This document shows, in pieces, positions 1 through 6,038 of a stretch of 10,918 nt of DNA; the first letter of the stretch is position 1; each line of letters starts with the position of its first letter. The notes under the pieces were generated by a model, which worked only from the letters and a program-made list of their open reading frames with translations, did no database searches and was not told the origin of the DNA. Position numbers and translations under genes: made by a program. Source of the DNA: Pyrodictiaceae archaeon (lineage in GTDB: Archaea; Thermoproteota; Thermoprotei_A; Sulfolobales; Pyrodictiaceae); the NCBI GenBank assembly GCA_027046105.1, contig JALTZQ010000103.1:1-10918 (forward strand), given 5' to 3'.

Positions 1-205
1 TCTTGCTGCAAGAGCGCTAGCACTTATCAATGGCCGTGACTATGTTTTACCAGAGGATGTAAAGAAAGTTGCTGTACCAGTCCTTGCCCATAGAATAATC
101 CTTGCCCCCGAGTACCGTAGGAGTGGAGTAACTCCCGAGAGGGTTGTAGAGGATGTTCTCAGTGAAGTAGAAATTACTAGCCTAGAAGCATACCCATTCT
201 CCTAG
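1..205 (+). CDS. MoxR-type AAA ATPase, C-terminal fragment (5' end outside window)
   Basis: The frame starting at base 2 is open from the window edge to TAG at 203-205 and gives 67 residues. It begins [20 protein letters not shown], continues [12 protein letters not shown] and ends SLEAYPFS. The pattern '[28 protein letters not shown]' is the lid subdomain that closes MoxR-family AAA+ ATPases. These are chaperone-like ATPases usually encoded beside DUF58 and von Willebrand A proteins and thought to help mature metalloproteins or membrane complexes. The Walker A and B motifs lie outside the window, so only the family tail is seen. The stop overlaps the stop of the convergent membrane protein gene inside one CTAG. 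The family call is fairly secure; the specific role is unknown. Confidence 0.8.
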   Translation, partial: LAARALALINGRDYVLPEDVKKVAVPVLAHRIILAPEYRRSGVTPERVVEDVLSEVEITSLEAYPFS

Positions 206-879
206 CTCTCCTGCTTTCCCCTACGTGGCCTATGAGCCTGGATGGCTTCGCCAAAGAAGTACCAGGCAGTGAATACTCCTATTGAGAGGCCTATACCAAG
301 GCTAAGCCCCCATGCTATTGCTTGTTTAAGCTCATTGCTAAGAGCGGAAATGTCTATTATGAGCACGAGTGAGATAAGCATTGTTAAGAGCATCATGAAG
401 CCCCGTAGCCTTGTCTCAACCCTCATCTTGTCAAAGGCGACAGCAAGCGCTGTAGAAACAATTATTATCATGAGTACTACGCTAATTATCCTCCCCACGA
501 CATCTACAGCTTGATCTATAAGTGGGAGAATGCTAGGGGATACTATGTAAGCAGCTGTGTACACCGCTATCATTCCAATGCCAATGCCTATAAGGGTTAC
601 TATGAGCCCACTTAGTGTAAAGGGTACCTGGTATCTTTCCTCAATGGGCTTCAGTAATTCATCTACTCGGAAGAGGCTAAGAAGCCTCCTTGTAAATCTA
701 ACAAGGATAATGCCTATGATAGCTATTATTGAGACTGCGATAAGTGCCAACAATATGCGTGGGGCAACATCTACGAGATCACGTATGGCTTCGCGTAAAG
801 CCTCCTCAAGCACTAGTAGGCTAGTCTCGTTAATGGCCATACTAAACACCATTACTCCATGGTATGAAGGATTTTGCAC
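202..879 (-). CDS. Small polytopic membrane protein with MscS-related conserved TM helix
   Basis: 225 residues with about five predicted membrane segments: roughly 41-60, 90-112, 127-148, 158-177 and 186-209. The stretch [12 protein letters not shown] (38-49), followed by a basic [10 protein letters not shown] (61-70) and then VDELLKP, matches the 'conserved TM helix' module found at the N-terminus of MscS-like mechanosensitive channels and in small stand-alone membrane proteins. The beta domain that forms the MscS cytoplasmic vestibule is absent, so a working MscS channel is not supported. It may be a structural or channel-like membrane protein. The start is GTG at 877-879, preceded by GGGAGGAG 3 nt upstream; the in-frame ATG at residue 14 has no comparable site. 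It lies 45 nt downstream of the MFS gene on the same strand and could be co-transcribed with it. The last codon overlaps the convergent MoxR stop. Confidence 0.7.
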   Translation of the reverse strand: MQNPSYHGVMVFSMAINETSLLVLEEALREAIRDLVDVAPRILLALIAVSIIAIIGIILVRFTRRLLSLFRVDELLKPIEERYQVPFTLSGLIVTLIGIGIGMIAVYTAAYIVSPSILPLIDQAVDVVGRIISVVLMIIIVSTALAVAFDKMRVETRLRGFMMLLTMLISLVLIIDISALSNELKQAIAWGLSLGIGLSIGVFTAWYFFGEAIQAHRPRRGKQES

Positions 880-924
880 ATACTCCTCCCTAAAATAGCA
901 CTCAGCCCCACTGCATCACCAGTA

Positions 925-2244
925 TCACGGCGTAGTAGGGTGTGAGAGGTAGTAGATTATCCGGTAAAGTAGGTAGAGCAGTAAGAGGGCCATGTAGGCT
1001 CCAGTGAGTCTTGCTGTAAGGTAGACGTAGCTTTTTACCGTGAATACTATGAAGCTATATCCAGCTATGCTTGTCGTGTACACAATCCTAGAGTATAACG
1101 CAACCATGTGTGGTGGGGCTATGGCGACTGGTTTGAGGGCGAGTAATGCTAGTGCTAGAGCAGCCAAAGCATACCCTGTTGATACTGGGAAGAAGGCCCA
1201 TGGACCCATGGGGAGTAGTGCTAGAACCGTAGCTAATCCTAGTACTTGTGCAGAACTGGTAGCAGCTACAAGCATCGTAGCTGCACGATAGGGGTTCTCC
1301 CTCCGGGCAGCCATGGCGTAGATTCGGCTAGCCAGCATTGTTGTACCTGTAAGCCCGATAGCATAGAGTACGGCGATGGCGATGTGTAGTGTAGGGGTTG
1401 GTGTGGAAATTATGAGGATGGGGACCATGGCAGATAGTATGATTGCCCATCTATAGGTTTCTAGTTTCCTACCTGCCCAAAGAAGGCTCGAAAAGACATT
1501 GGTCGCCATCTGTGCAAGGCCTAGGCTAGCTGCTAGATAATCGGGTGCACCAAGAACTTCCATGAGGTAGGGTGCCCATAGAACGCCGATGACAGCTGTC
1601 GATGATAGTAGGAACAATGTGAAAACAAAGGCCACGACAGGGGCTTCACTGGTTTGCGTAATGCTTGCTCTCTCGGTAGAGGTTTTGGGCCTTGAAGCCC
1701 AAAGTACAATTGTTGCAATAATACCTACAAGCATTGCCAAGAGGTAGAGGCCAATATACTTGGCGAATCCTTCTCCATAGATTAAGACGAGTACAGCCAC
1801 TACCTGCCCAGCAATGCTTGACGCAGCGGTGAGTGAGCCACGATAGGCCATTAGCCTATGTGGTTCAGGGAAGGAAGAGAATATGTAGACAGCTAGCAAT
1901 ATGCTGGAGAATAGAGCTGTAGTTATGGCAAGAGAGTAGATAGGGTAGACTAGGCCACCCGTGGCCACTGTTAGGGGTATGATGCCCCATAGGATACGTT
2001 CAATACCATGAACTAGTGCTAGCTTATTCCCTAAACGACTTAGAACGCCGTAGCTGTAAAGGATAGCAACCGCGGCAACACCAACACTATAGGCAACAAC
2101 GTTCAATAACACTATGTCGGCGAGACCATAGCCAGCACTGGATAGGAGAATAGGTGCAAGTCCACGTGTAATAGCGATATAGAAACCGCTAATACCAGCC
2201 TCCATAAGCACTAGTACTCTCTTTGGCCAATACTGGCCTAGCAC
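925..2244 (-). CDS. MFS-like 12-TM transporter, substrate unknown
   Basis: 439 residues, strongly hydrophobic, with two sets of about six membrane segments separated by a polar loop at about 184-202 (SRPKTSTERASITQTSE). The short basic loop YGVLSRLGNKL (65-75) after TM2 sits where major facilitator proteins carry the GxxxDRxGRR loop, and LFLLSSTAVIGVLWAPYLME opens the second half much as the first half opens. This supports a major facilitator superfamily permease or a close relative in the plasma membrane. Nothing shows the substrate. The start is GTG at 2242-2244, about 21 nt from the centre of a TATA-like GCTTATAGC (2261-2269), so the mRNA is probably leaderless or nearly so; no ribosome binding site is visible. 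An ATG at residue 14 is an alternative but would cut into TM1. Divergent from rpl38e. Confidence 0.7.
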   Translation of the reverse strand: MLGQYWPKRVLVLMEAGISGFYIAITRGLAPILLSSAGYGLADIVLLNVVAYSVGVAAVAILYSYGVLSRLGNKLALVHGIERILWGIIPLTVATGGLVYPIYSLAITTALFSSILLAVYIFSSFPEPHRLMAYRGSLTAASSIAGQVVAVLVLIYGEGFAKYIGLYLLAMLVGIIATIVLWASRPKTSTERASITQTSEAPVVAFVFTLFLLSSTAVIGVLWAPYLMEVLGAPDYLAASLGLAQMATNVFSSLLWAGRKLETYRWAIILSAMVPILIISTPTPTLHIAIAVLYAIGLTGTTMLASRIYAMAARRENPYRAATMLVAATSSAQVLGLATVLALLPMGPWAFFPVSTGYALAALALALLALKPVAIAPPHMVALYSRIVYTTSIAGYSFIVFTVKSYVYLTARLTGAYMALLLLYLLYRIIYYLSHPTTP

Positions 2245-2260
2245 GCCACGTCGACCCGAG

Positions 2261-2269
2261 GCTATAAGC
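2261..2269 (-). promoter_or_regulatory. TATA box of the MFS gene
   Basis: Minus-strand GCTTATAGC, centred about 21 nt upstream of the GTG start. This fits an archaeal promoter giving a leaderless or very short-leader transcript. It is the only A/T-rich block close to the start. The spacing is a little short, which leaves the start codon slightly uncertain. Confidence 0.45.
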
Positions 2270-2278
2270 TATCGGCTA

Positions 2279-2312
2279 AGGCATGGTACCGTGTAATCCC
2301 GTAAACATGCCT
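2279..2312. promoter_or_regulatory. Inverted repeat between divergent promoters, possible operator
   Basis: AGGCATG (2279-2285) is repeated as its exact reverse complement CATGCCT (2306-2312) with a 20-nt spacer. The pair sits between the TATA boxes of the MFS gene (2261-2269) and rpl38e (2331-2337), where a dimeric regulator could act on either. Seven-base arms can arise by chance, so this is only a candidate. Confidence 0.25.
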
Positions 2313-2330
2313 AGCACTCGGGAGGACTAC

Positions 2331-2337
2331 TTATATA
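2331..2337 (+). promoter_or_regulatory. TATA box of rpl38e
   Basis: TTATATA, preceded by purine-rich GGAGGACTAC as a possible BRE. From its centre, the usual archaeal spacing of 26-27 nt puts transcription start at about 2360-2361. That is exactly the ATG of the eight-codon leader ORF and about 20 nt before the rpl38e start. Confidence 0.6.
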
Positions 2338-2360
2338 GCCTAGGAGTGGAGCCACAGCCC

Positions 2361-2387
2361 ATGCACGGGGAGCACGGAGATGCCTAA
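2361..2387 (+). CDS. Eight-codon leader ORF overlapping the rpl38e start
   Basis: Starting with ATG at 2361-2363, the frame reads MHGEHGDA and stops at TAA 2385-2387. The rpl38e ATG (2380-2382) lies inside its last codons in another frame (GATGCCTAA). The predicted transcription start falls on the first ATG, so it could be read as a leaderless ORF and then re-initiate on rpl38e. Seen: the frame, the overlap and the promoter spacing. Inferred: that it is translated. It may simply be chance in a GC-rich leader that carries the rpl38e ribosome binding site. Confidence 0.25.
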   Translation: MHGEHGDA

Positions 2388-2658
2388 GGAGGTACGCGAC
2401 CCGGAAGAGTTCCTAAAAGTAGCCTCAAGAGCTAGTGAATGCCGTGTCAAGCTGGGTGTAACAAGAGTTGAAACCGAGGAAGGTCGGCGCAAGAAAAGAG
2501 TACTTAAAGTTAAAGCCCGTACACCCAGCTACCTCTACACAATAGTCTTCCACGATATTGATGCTGGTATAGACTTCGTCAACACAAAATTGAAGGAAAC
2601 ATGCAAAAACATAGTAGTACTCGACCCCGAGCTTGAGGACAAAATCAAAACCAAGTAA
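2380..2658 (+). CDS. rpl38e: 50S ribosomal protein L38e
   Basis: 92 residues. The N-terminus MPKEVRDPEEFLKVASRAS and the block VLKVKARTPSYLYTIVFHD (41-59) match eukaryotic/archaeal L38e, whose human form begins [20 protein letters not shown] and has the core VKFKVRCSRYLYTLV. It is a small protein of the large ribosomal subunit, present in eukaryotes and part of the Crenarchaeota. It is about 20 residues longer than the roughly 70-residue human protein: there is a charged insertion around 28-40 (VTRVETEEGRRKK) and a longer C-terminus that includes ETCKNIVVLDPE. ATG was chosen because the family starts MPK/MPR there and CACGGAG precedes it. The gene has its own promoter and stands alone on + between the divergent transporter and a gene-free stretch. 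Confidence 0.78.
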   Translation: MPKEVRDPEEFLKVASRASECRVKLGVTRVETEEGRRKKRVLKVKARTPSYLYTIVFHDIDAGIDFVNTKLKETCKNIVVLDPELEDKIKTK

Positions 2659-2672
2659 AGCGTGATTAGCTT

Positions 2673-2708
2673 AAACCTCTTCAGTAAAGGTTTCGACTCG
2701 AAGAAACC
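2673..2708. repeat. Overlapping inverted repeats after rpl38e
   Basis: AAACCT (2673-2678) pairs with AGGTTT (2688-2693). The same central block, read as GGTTTC (2689-2694), also pairs with GAAACC (2703-2708). The two hairpins share the middle arm and so exclude each other. The block begins 14 nt after the rpl38e stop and could be a 3' end or processing signal. A palindromic TTCGA-C-TCGAA lies inside the second loop. Stems are only 6 bp with A/T-rich ends, so their stability at high temperature is doubtful. Confidence 0.35.
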
Positions 2709-2734
2709 ATCTAGTATGCGGACTCAACGTGTCT

Positions 2735-2977
2735 TTATGCCCTATCCCTAAGTGCATCAGTATAGTCGTGTGTTTGTAGCATCTTTTTCGAATAGCCTTT
2801 AACCGGCGCTAGGTTCACCTCAAATAGCTTGTACATATTCTTAATCAATGGCTCTGGGGTGTTAAAGCCCGGTATGGCTGGCCGTGATGTGAAGGCTTAG
2901 TTCAGAACCCAACCTGGGGATGTTGTTTAGCGGTCGGACTGAGCCCAACCCCCTACATGGTGATGCGGTGAAAGATT
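2735..2977 (-). pseudogene. Possible eroded end of a protein-coding gene, family unknown
   Basis: This stretch has no intact gene, but one minus-strand frame reads like protein. From 2896 down to TAA at 2735-2737 it is open for 53 codons, including IPGFNTPEPLIKN and MYKLFEVNLAPVKGYSKK, and it ends DYTDALRDRA. The same frame continues upstream as SPHHHVGGWAQSDR, broken by TAA codons at 2897-2899 and at about 2924-2926, with TTSPGWVLN between them. The composition is mixed, protein-like and not low-complexity. No good start or ribosome binding site is visible; TTG at 2846 and ATG at 2834 would give only 36 or 32 residues. It may be the degraded C-terminus of a lost gene or mobile-element gene, or chance. 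The family was not recognised. Confidence 0.3.
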
Positions 2978-3847
2978 GTGGAACTACTAGGTTTGGGCTT
3001 AGTTGGTTTTGCCGTTATCATGTGGAGTCTTGCCCCTAGCCTTATAAGTAGGCTTGCCTCGCGTGATCCAAGTCTTGACCCTCTAGCATTTAATGGTTGG
3101 CGTATGCTATTTGCACTTATCTTCACGCTCCCAATTGCGGTTCTCCTAGGATTCCCCTGCAATGTGCCGTGGATGAGCCTGGTTTTTCATCTAGGTGTTA
3201 TCGTTGGTGGTGTTGTTAGTACGGTTGTTGGTGATACAATGTTTGTCTATGCTATTTCACGTACGGGAGCTAGTATTGCTTTGCCCACAGCCTATCTCTT
3301 CGTTGTCTGGACTGGTCTCGTGGATTACTTGCTAGGTGTGACTAGTTGGAGTATTTTGGCTGCTGCAGTGCTAAGTGTTGGTGGTATATGGCTTGTCTAT
3401 TATGGTGGTGGTCGTGGTGATCCTAAGGGCTTTGTAGCTGCAATAGTGACGTCACTAATCTGGACAGCAAGTAACTATGGCTACAAATGGGCAGTGGAAG
3501 AGGCATATGCCCTTACAGGGAACTTGCTTGCAGCAAGTGTCCATGTAGCTACACTACGTGCTGTATACACAGTAGCCCTGCTAGCCCCTATCATGGCTAG
3601 ATGGAGTGTGTTGAAAGGACCAGTCGAAACTATTGGTGCTAGTTTAACAGGTTATGTACTTGGCGCTCTAGCCTATATTGCAGCTTTATCACTACTACCA
3701 GCTAGCATTGTAAGCGTTGGTTTATCTGCAAACCCTATACTAGTACAACTCGTGGCATGGACTATAGCGGGTGAAAAGCTCCGTGGTCGCGTCATAGTAG
3801 GCTCCATCCTCCTATCAATCGGTATAGCCATTGCGGCCACTACATGA
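2978..3847 (+). CDS. EamA-type DMT superfamily transporter
   Basis: 289 residues with about ten membrane segments in two tandem halves, roughly 5-142 and 150-288. This is the 5+5 layout of drug/metabolite transporters of the EamA family. Diagnostic stretches are NGWRMLFALIFTLPIAV (39-55), GDTMFVYAISRTGASIALPT (85-104) and, in the second half, LSANPILVQLVAWTIAGEKL (249-268), which ends with the conserved glutamate before the last helix. It probably moves a small metabolite or amino acid across the plasma membrane; the substrate cannot be read from the sequence. The start is GTG, preceded at 6 nt by GGTGA (2967-2971) with a second GGTGAT just before it. An in-frame TGA at 2969-2971 rules out any longer form. 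A weak TATA-like TTTAGC lies at 2926-2931. Confidence 0.85.
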   Translation: MELLGLGLVGFAVIMWSLAPSLISRLASRDPSLDPLAFNGWRMLFALIFTLPIAVLLGFPCNVPWMSLVFHLGVIVGGVVSTVVGDTMFVYAISRTGASIALPTAYLFVVWTGLVDYLLGVTSWSILAAAVLSVGGIWLVYYGGGRGDPKGFVAAIVTSLIWTASNYGYKWAVEEAYALTGNLLAASVHVATLRAVYTVALLAPIMARWSVLKGPVETIGASLTGYVLGALAYIAALSLLPASIVSVGLSANPILVQLVAWTIAGEKLRGRVIVGSILLSIGIAIAATT

Positions 3848-3848
3848 G

Positions 3849-3873
3849 ATTGCCTAGCTAGGAGTAGGGCAAT
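3849..3873. repeat. Hairpin between the DMT gene and the next membrane protein gene
   Basis: ATTGCC (3849-3854) pairs with GGCAAT (3868-3873) right after the DMT stop. The loop begins with the 3' part of a perfect palindrome CCTAGCTAGG (3853-3862). It may mark a transcript end or processing point, or serve as an operator. There is no T-run behind it, so a terminator role is not shown. Confidence 0.35.
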
Positions 3874-3917
3874 AGCCGGCCATGCCATAAGACGCCTTGC
3901 CTCTAAGGGGGGATAGC

Positions 3918-4637
3918 TTGCAGAGGCTTCTCCGCTTTCCACGTGAACCTAGTGTTGCAGGTATAATGGTGCTTGGTGTTTCTGGTGCACTAGTACTATC
4001 GTCGCCGAGCAGTATCGACAGATTTGTTGCTGCAATAATACTACTCGTCCTACACTTACTGTCTTTCGATGCTGGTTTTAACGCTGCGCGCTCAAAGAAC
4101 TTGTCCATGCTGTTGAAGGCAGGAATTCTCAATGGTGTGCCCTATGCTGTTCTAGCCATGGTTTACCCGTTTATCTTAGAAGCTCTACTTGGAGCTATAG
4201 CTATACTGGTAATCGCGACGGCACTACTGTTTATTCTTGGCCCACGTCACCCCATAGCATATGTTGTTGGCTCGCTTGTCCCTGCACTGCCGGCTCTCTC
4301 TGTGCCAGCAGTGCTAGGAGTATTAACGGTGGATGGTATTGTTTTTTGGATCCTATACTCTCTCTACGTAGCGTCTACATCAGCATACGTTGAGTCGAGA
4401 CTACCATATAGATCATTTAATCCGTGGATAGGCTTCATGGTATGGGTGCCTGCTCTCGCCCTAGTAGCCTATAAGCCATTGATAATAGTAGCCCTGGTCG
4501 AGCCTACAGTAAAGCTCCTCTACAATGCACTAAGGACAAGCAAAGTTGAACATAATGAGATAAGACGACTAGGATTCATAGAGCTTGGCCGCCTCATGGC
4601 CTTCACTATCCTCCTAGTGATATGTCTCTATATCTAG
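3918..4637 (+). CDS. Polytopic membrane protein, possibly YwiC-like
   Basis: 239 residues from TTG at 3918, with seven or eight hydrophobic segments. Visible landmarks are an N-terminal RLLRFPRE before the first helix, DAGFNAARSKN (51-61) after the second, ILGPRHPIAYVVGSLVPALP (106-125), the polar YVESRLPYRSFNPW (157-170), and a late RRLGFIELGRLMAF (216-229). The layout, FPRE at the start, a basic loop after TM2 and a terminal RxGxxE helix, recalls YwiC-like membrane proteins of unknown function, but the match is from memory and weak. The TTG at 3918 was chosen over the TTG at 3897 because GGGGGGAT lies 3-4 nt before it; nothing comparable precedes 3897. It lies 70 nt after the DMT gene, and its stop overlaps the convergent nob1 stop inside CTAG. 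Confidence 0.6.
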   Translation: MQRLLRFPREPSVAGIMVLGVSGALVLSSPSSIDRFVAAIILLVLHLLSFDAGFNAARSKNLSMLLKAGILNGVPYAVLAMVYPFILEALLGAIAILVIATALLFILGPRHPIAYVVGSLVPALPALSVPAVLGVLTVDGIVFWILYSLYVASTSAYVESRLPYRSFNPWIGFMVWVPALALVAYKPLIIVALVEPTVKLLYNALRTSKVEHNEIRRLGFIELGRLMAFTILLVICLYI

Positions 4638-5125
4638 ACTCTCTTCTTGACTAGAGGCGTGCCGCATACGGGGCAAGTGGTCTCCTTCGGGTTTTTTGTC
4701 TGGTAGCCACAGGCGGGACATATAATTCGATAGCGCCTCCTTTCCTTAATCCCTCTTGTACGGAGAGGCATGTACTCTATCCCTAGGTGTGAGAGGAGGT
4801 TCTGGAGCGCATAATCATCCGTTACTACGAGCACCTTGCATCCTCTATGGGCCAAGTCCAGTGCAAGACTAGCAACATCAATGTCGGTGCTTGATAGGTT
4901 TTTCTCTCCTATTTCGCGAGCCTTAGCTTCTACTGTCTTTCGTGCCCTACTGGATGGTTCAGCGACTTCTAGGCGACCCGAAGCCACGGTGTAGATTAGT
5001 CTCTCGGTACTGGCTGAGTCGCGGACTTCCTCTAGGACACTAGGAGTTGTATAGACGAGGTCGCGATAGGCAGCTAGCTGTATAGCTGCGAGAAACCCAG
5101 TTGTATCGAGGACGAGGACCCTCAT
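4634..5125 (-). CDS. nob1: Nob1-type endoribonuclease (PIN domain plus zinc ribbon)
   Basis: 163 residues. An N-terminal PIN domain starts RVLVLDTTGFLAA with acidic D7, then LEEV (31-34), STDIDVASLALDLA (79-92) and VTDDYALQNLL (101-111), giving the expected cluster of catalytic aspartates and glutamates. A C-terminal zinc ribbon follows, with CPACG (136-140) and CPVCG (151-155). This domain order and length fit archaeal Nob1, which trims the 3' end of 16S rRNA during small-subunit maturation in the cytoplasm. The frame is open 39 codons further upstream, but that part runs over the NAD kinase coding sequence. The ATG at 5123-5125 comes one base after the nadK stop (TAATATG) and starts exactly at the PIN domain. 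The two genes are therefore probably co-transcribed and translationally coupled. Confidence 0.85.
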   Translation of the reverse strand: MRVLVLDTTGFLAAIQLAAYRDLVYTTPSVLEEVRDSASTERLIYTVASGRLEVAEPSSRARKTVEAKAREIGEKNLSSTDIDVASLALDLAHRGCKVLVVTDDYALQNLLSHLGIEYMPLRTRGIKERRRYRIICPACGYQTKNPKETTCPVCGTPLVKKRV

Positions 5126-5126
5126 A

Positions 5127-5966
5127 TTACCAGGGCAAGGCAATCCTCTTCCGCTTCCCGTACCTCGCGATACGTGCTGGTTTACTTGATTTACGCGCGA
5201 CAAACCCCTCACCGGGCCGTAAACGGTGATACCTTTGCCCATCTATGAAGAGGAGTGATGACCTACTACTCCTTGTAAGCAAGACGTTTACCCTAGATGA
5301 ACCAGAGACTACCAGGGATCGTGCCCATCCTAGAGGATTTAGTGGGGTCACGACTATAGCCTCCATGCTCCTATCGAGTATTGGTCCACCAGCACTAAGG
5401 GAATAAGCCGTTGAGCCTGCAGGTGTTGCAACGACAACTCCATCACCTTCTAGATTCTCATAGACAACTTCTCTATCAACTTCTACTCGGAGAGTTATCG
5501 TCTTTGAGCCAGGTGACACGATCGCAGCCTCGTTGAGAGCAGTGTCTATCCTGTACACGTTCTCATCGTCACCATGGTAGATGTCTATGTGTAGCCGTTG
5601 CAGCTCCTCAACCCAGAACCTGTTTTCTACAAAGTCGCGTAGTTTCTCTATCCCACGGTAGAGGTCTAGTTCAAAGAAGTACCCCTTACGCCCCATCTTT
5701 ATCGGATGGATAATTGGGTCTCCTCTCTCGCCTATATTGCAAAGAAGCCTTAATAGTGTGCCATCACCGCCTATAACTACAATCTTCTCTGGCACTTCAA
5801 CACGGATATCAAAGAACTCGTAGCCATCGCCACCGCTAAGGAAAGGGCGGAGTGAGAGCTCGATGAGAGGCTTCACGCCAAGCTCCTCAAGCACATTATA
5901 CACCTGCTTGACTGCCGATAAAGCAGCAGCCATGTCCGGCCTCGCGTAGATCCCCACCATTCCCAT
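5127..5966 (-). CDS. nadK: NAD kinase
   Basis: 279 residues, typical for the family. The signature GGDGT is at 66-70 within KIVVIGGDGTLLRLL. NEAAIVSPG (145-153) and the glycine-rich VVATPAGSTAYSLSAGGPI (178-196) form the NAD site, and FIDGQ (240-244) belongs to the C-terminal beta domain. It phosphorylates NAD+ to NADP+ with ATP or polyphosphate and is the main source of NADP in the cytoplasm. ATG at 5964-5966 has GGTG about 6-7 nt upstream; a second ATG two codons later is possible but would change little. The C-terminus is rich in basic residues (ARYGKRKRIALPW). It lies 72 nt after the DUF371 gene and directly before nob1 on the same strand, so a three-gene operon is likely. Confidence 0.92.
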   Translation of the reverse strand: MGMVGIYARPDMAAALSAVKQVYNVLEELGVKPLIELSLRPFLSGGDGYEFFDIRVEVPEKIVVIGGDGTLLRLLCNIGERGDPIIHPIKMGRKGYFFELDLYRGIEKLRDFVENRFWVEELQRLHIDIYHGDDENVYRIDTALNEAAIVSPGSKTITLRVEVDREVVYENLEGDGVVVATPAGSTAYSLSAGGPILDRSMEAIVVTPLNPLGWARSLVVSGSSRVNVLLTRSSRSSLLFIDGQRYHRLRPGEGFVARKSSKPARIARYGKRKRIALPW

Positions 5967-6038
5967 GACCTACACCAGTGGAGGGTTTGAGGCGAAAGTA
6001 AACGAGAGCGTGATCCTCGTGCACTTTCCTCCTAGCCT

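Noticed and set aside
242..898. Plus-strand open frames at 242-514 and 557-898
   Set aside because: They are antisense to the TM-helix membrane protein, rich in Ser, Thr, Ile and Met as expected from reading hydrophobic codons backwards, and show no family features.
2735..2836. Intact small protein starting at ATG 2834-2836
   Set aside because: No ribosome binding site or promoter is seen, and the same frame looks protein-like far upstream of the ATG, which fits a broken longer gene better than a 32-residue gene.
2884..2944. C/D box-like guide RNA (GTGATGT ... CTGA about 50 nt apart)
   Set aside because: The C box departs from RTGATGA, the internal D'/C' boxes are poor and too far apart, and the nearest TATA-like TTAAAG (2862-2867) predicts a start after the C box. 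Not enough to call an RNA gene.
2735..2977. IS200/IS605-type TnpB remnant with end hairpin
   Set aside because: The relic lies beside hairpins as such elements do, but no RuvC DxNAA-like motif or zinc cysteines are visible, so the family cannot be named.
5126..5242. 39-residue N-terminal extension of Nob1
   Set aside because: The extra codons lie wholly inside the NAD kinase gene, do not resemble a PIN domain, and the ATG at 5123-5125 begins exactly at the conserved PIN start.
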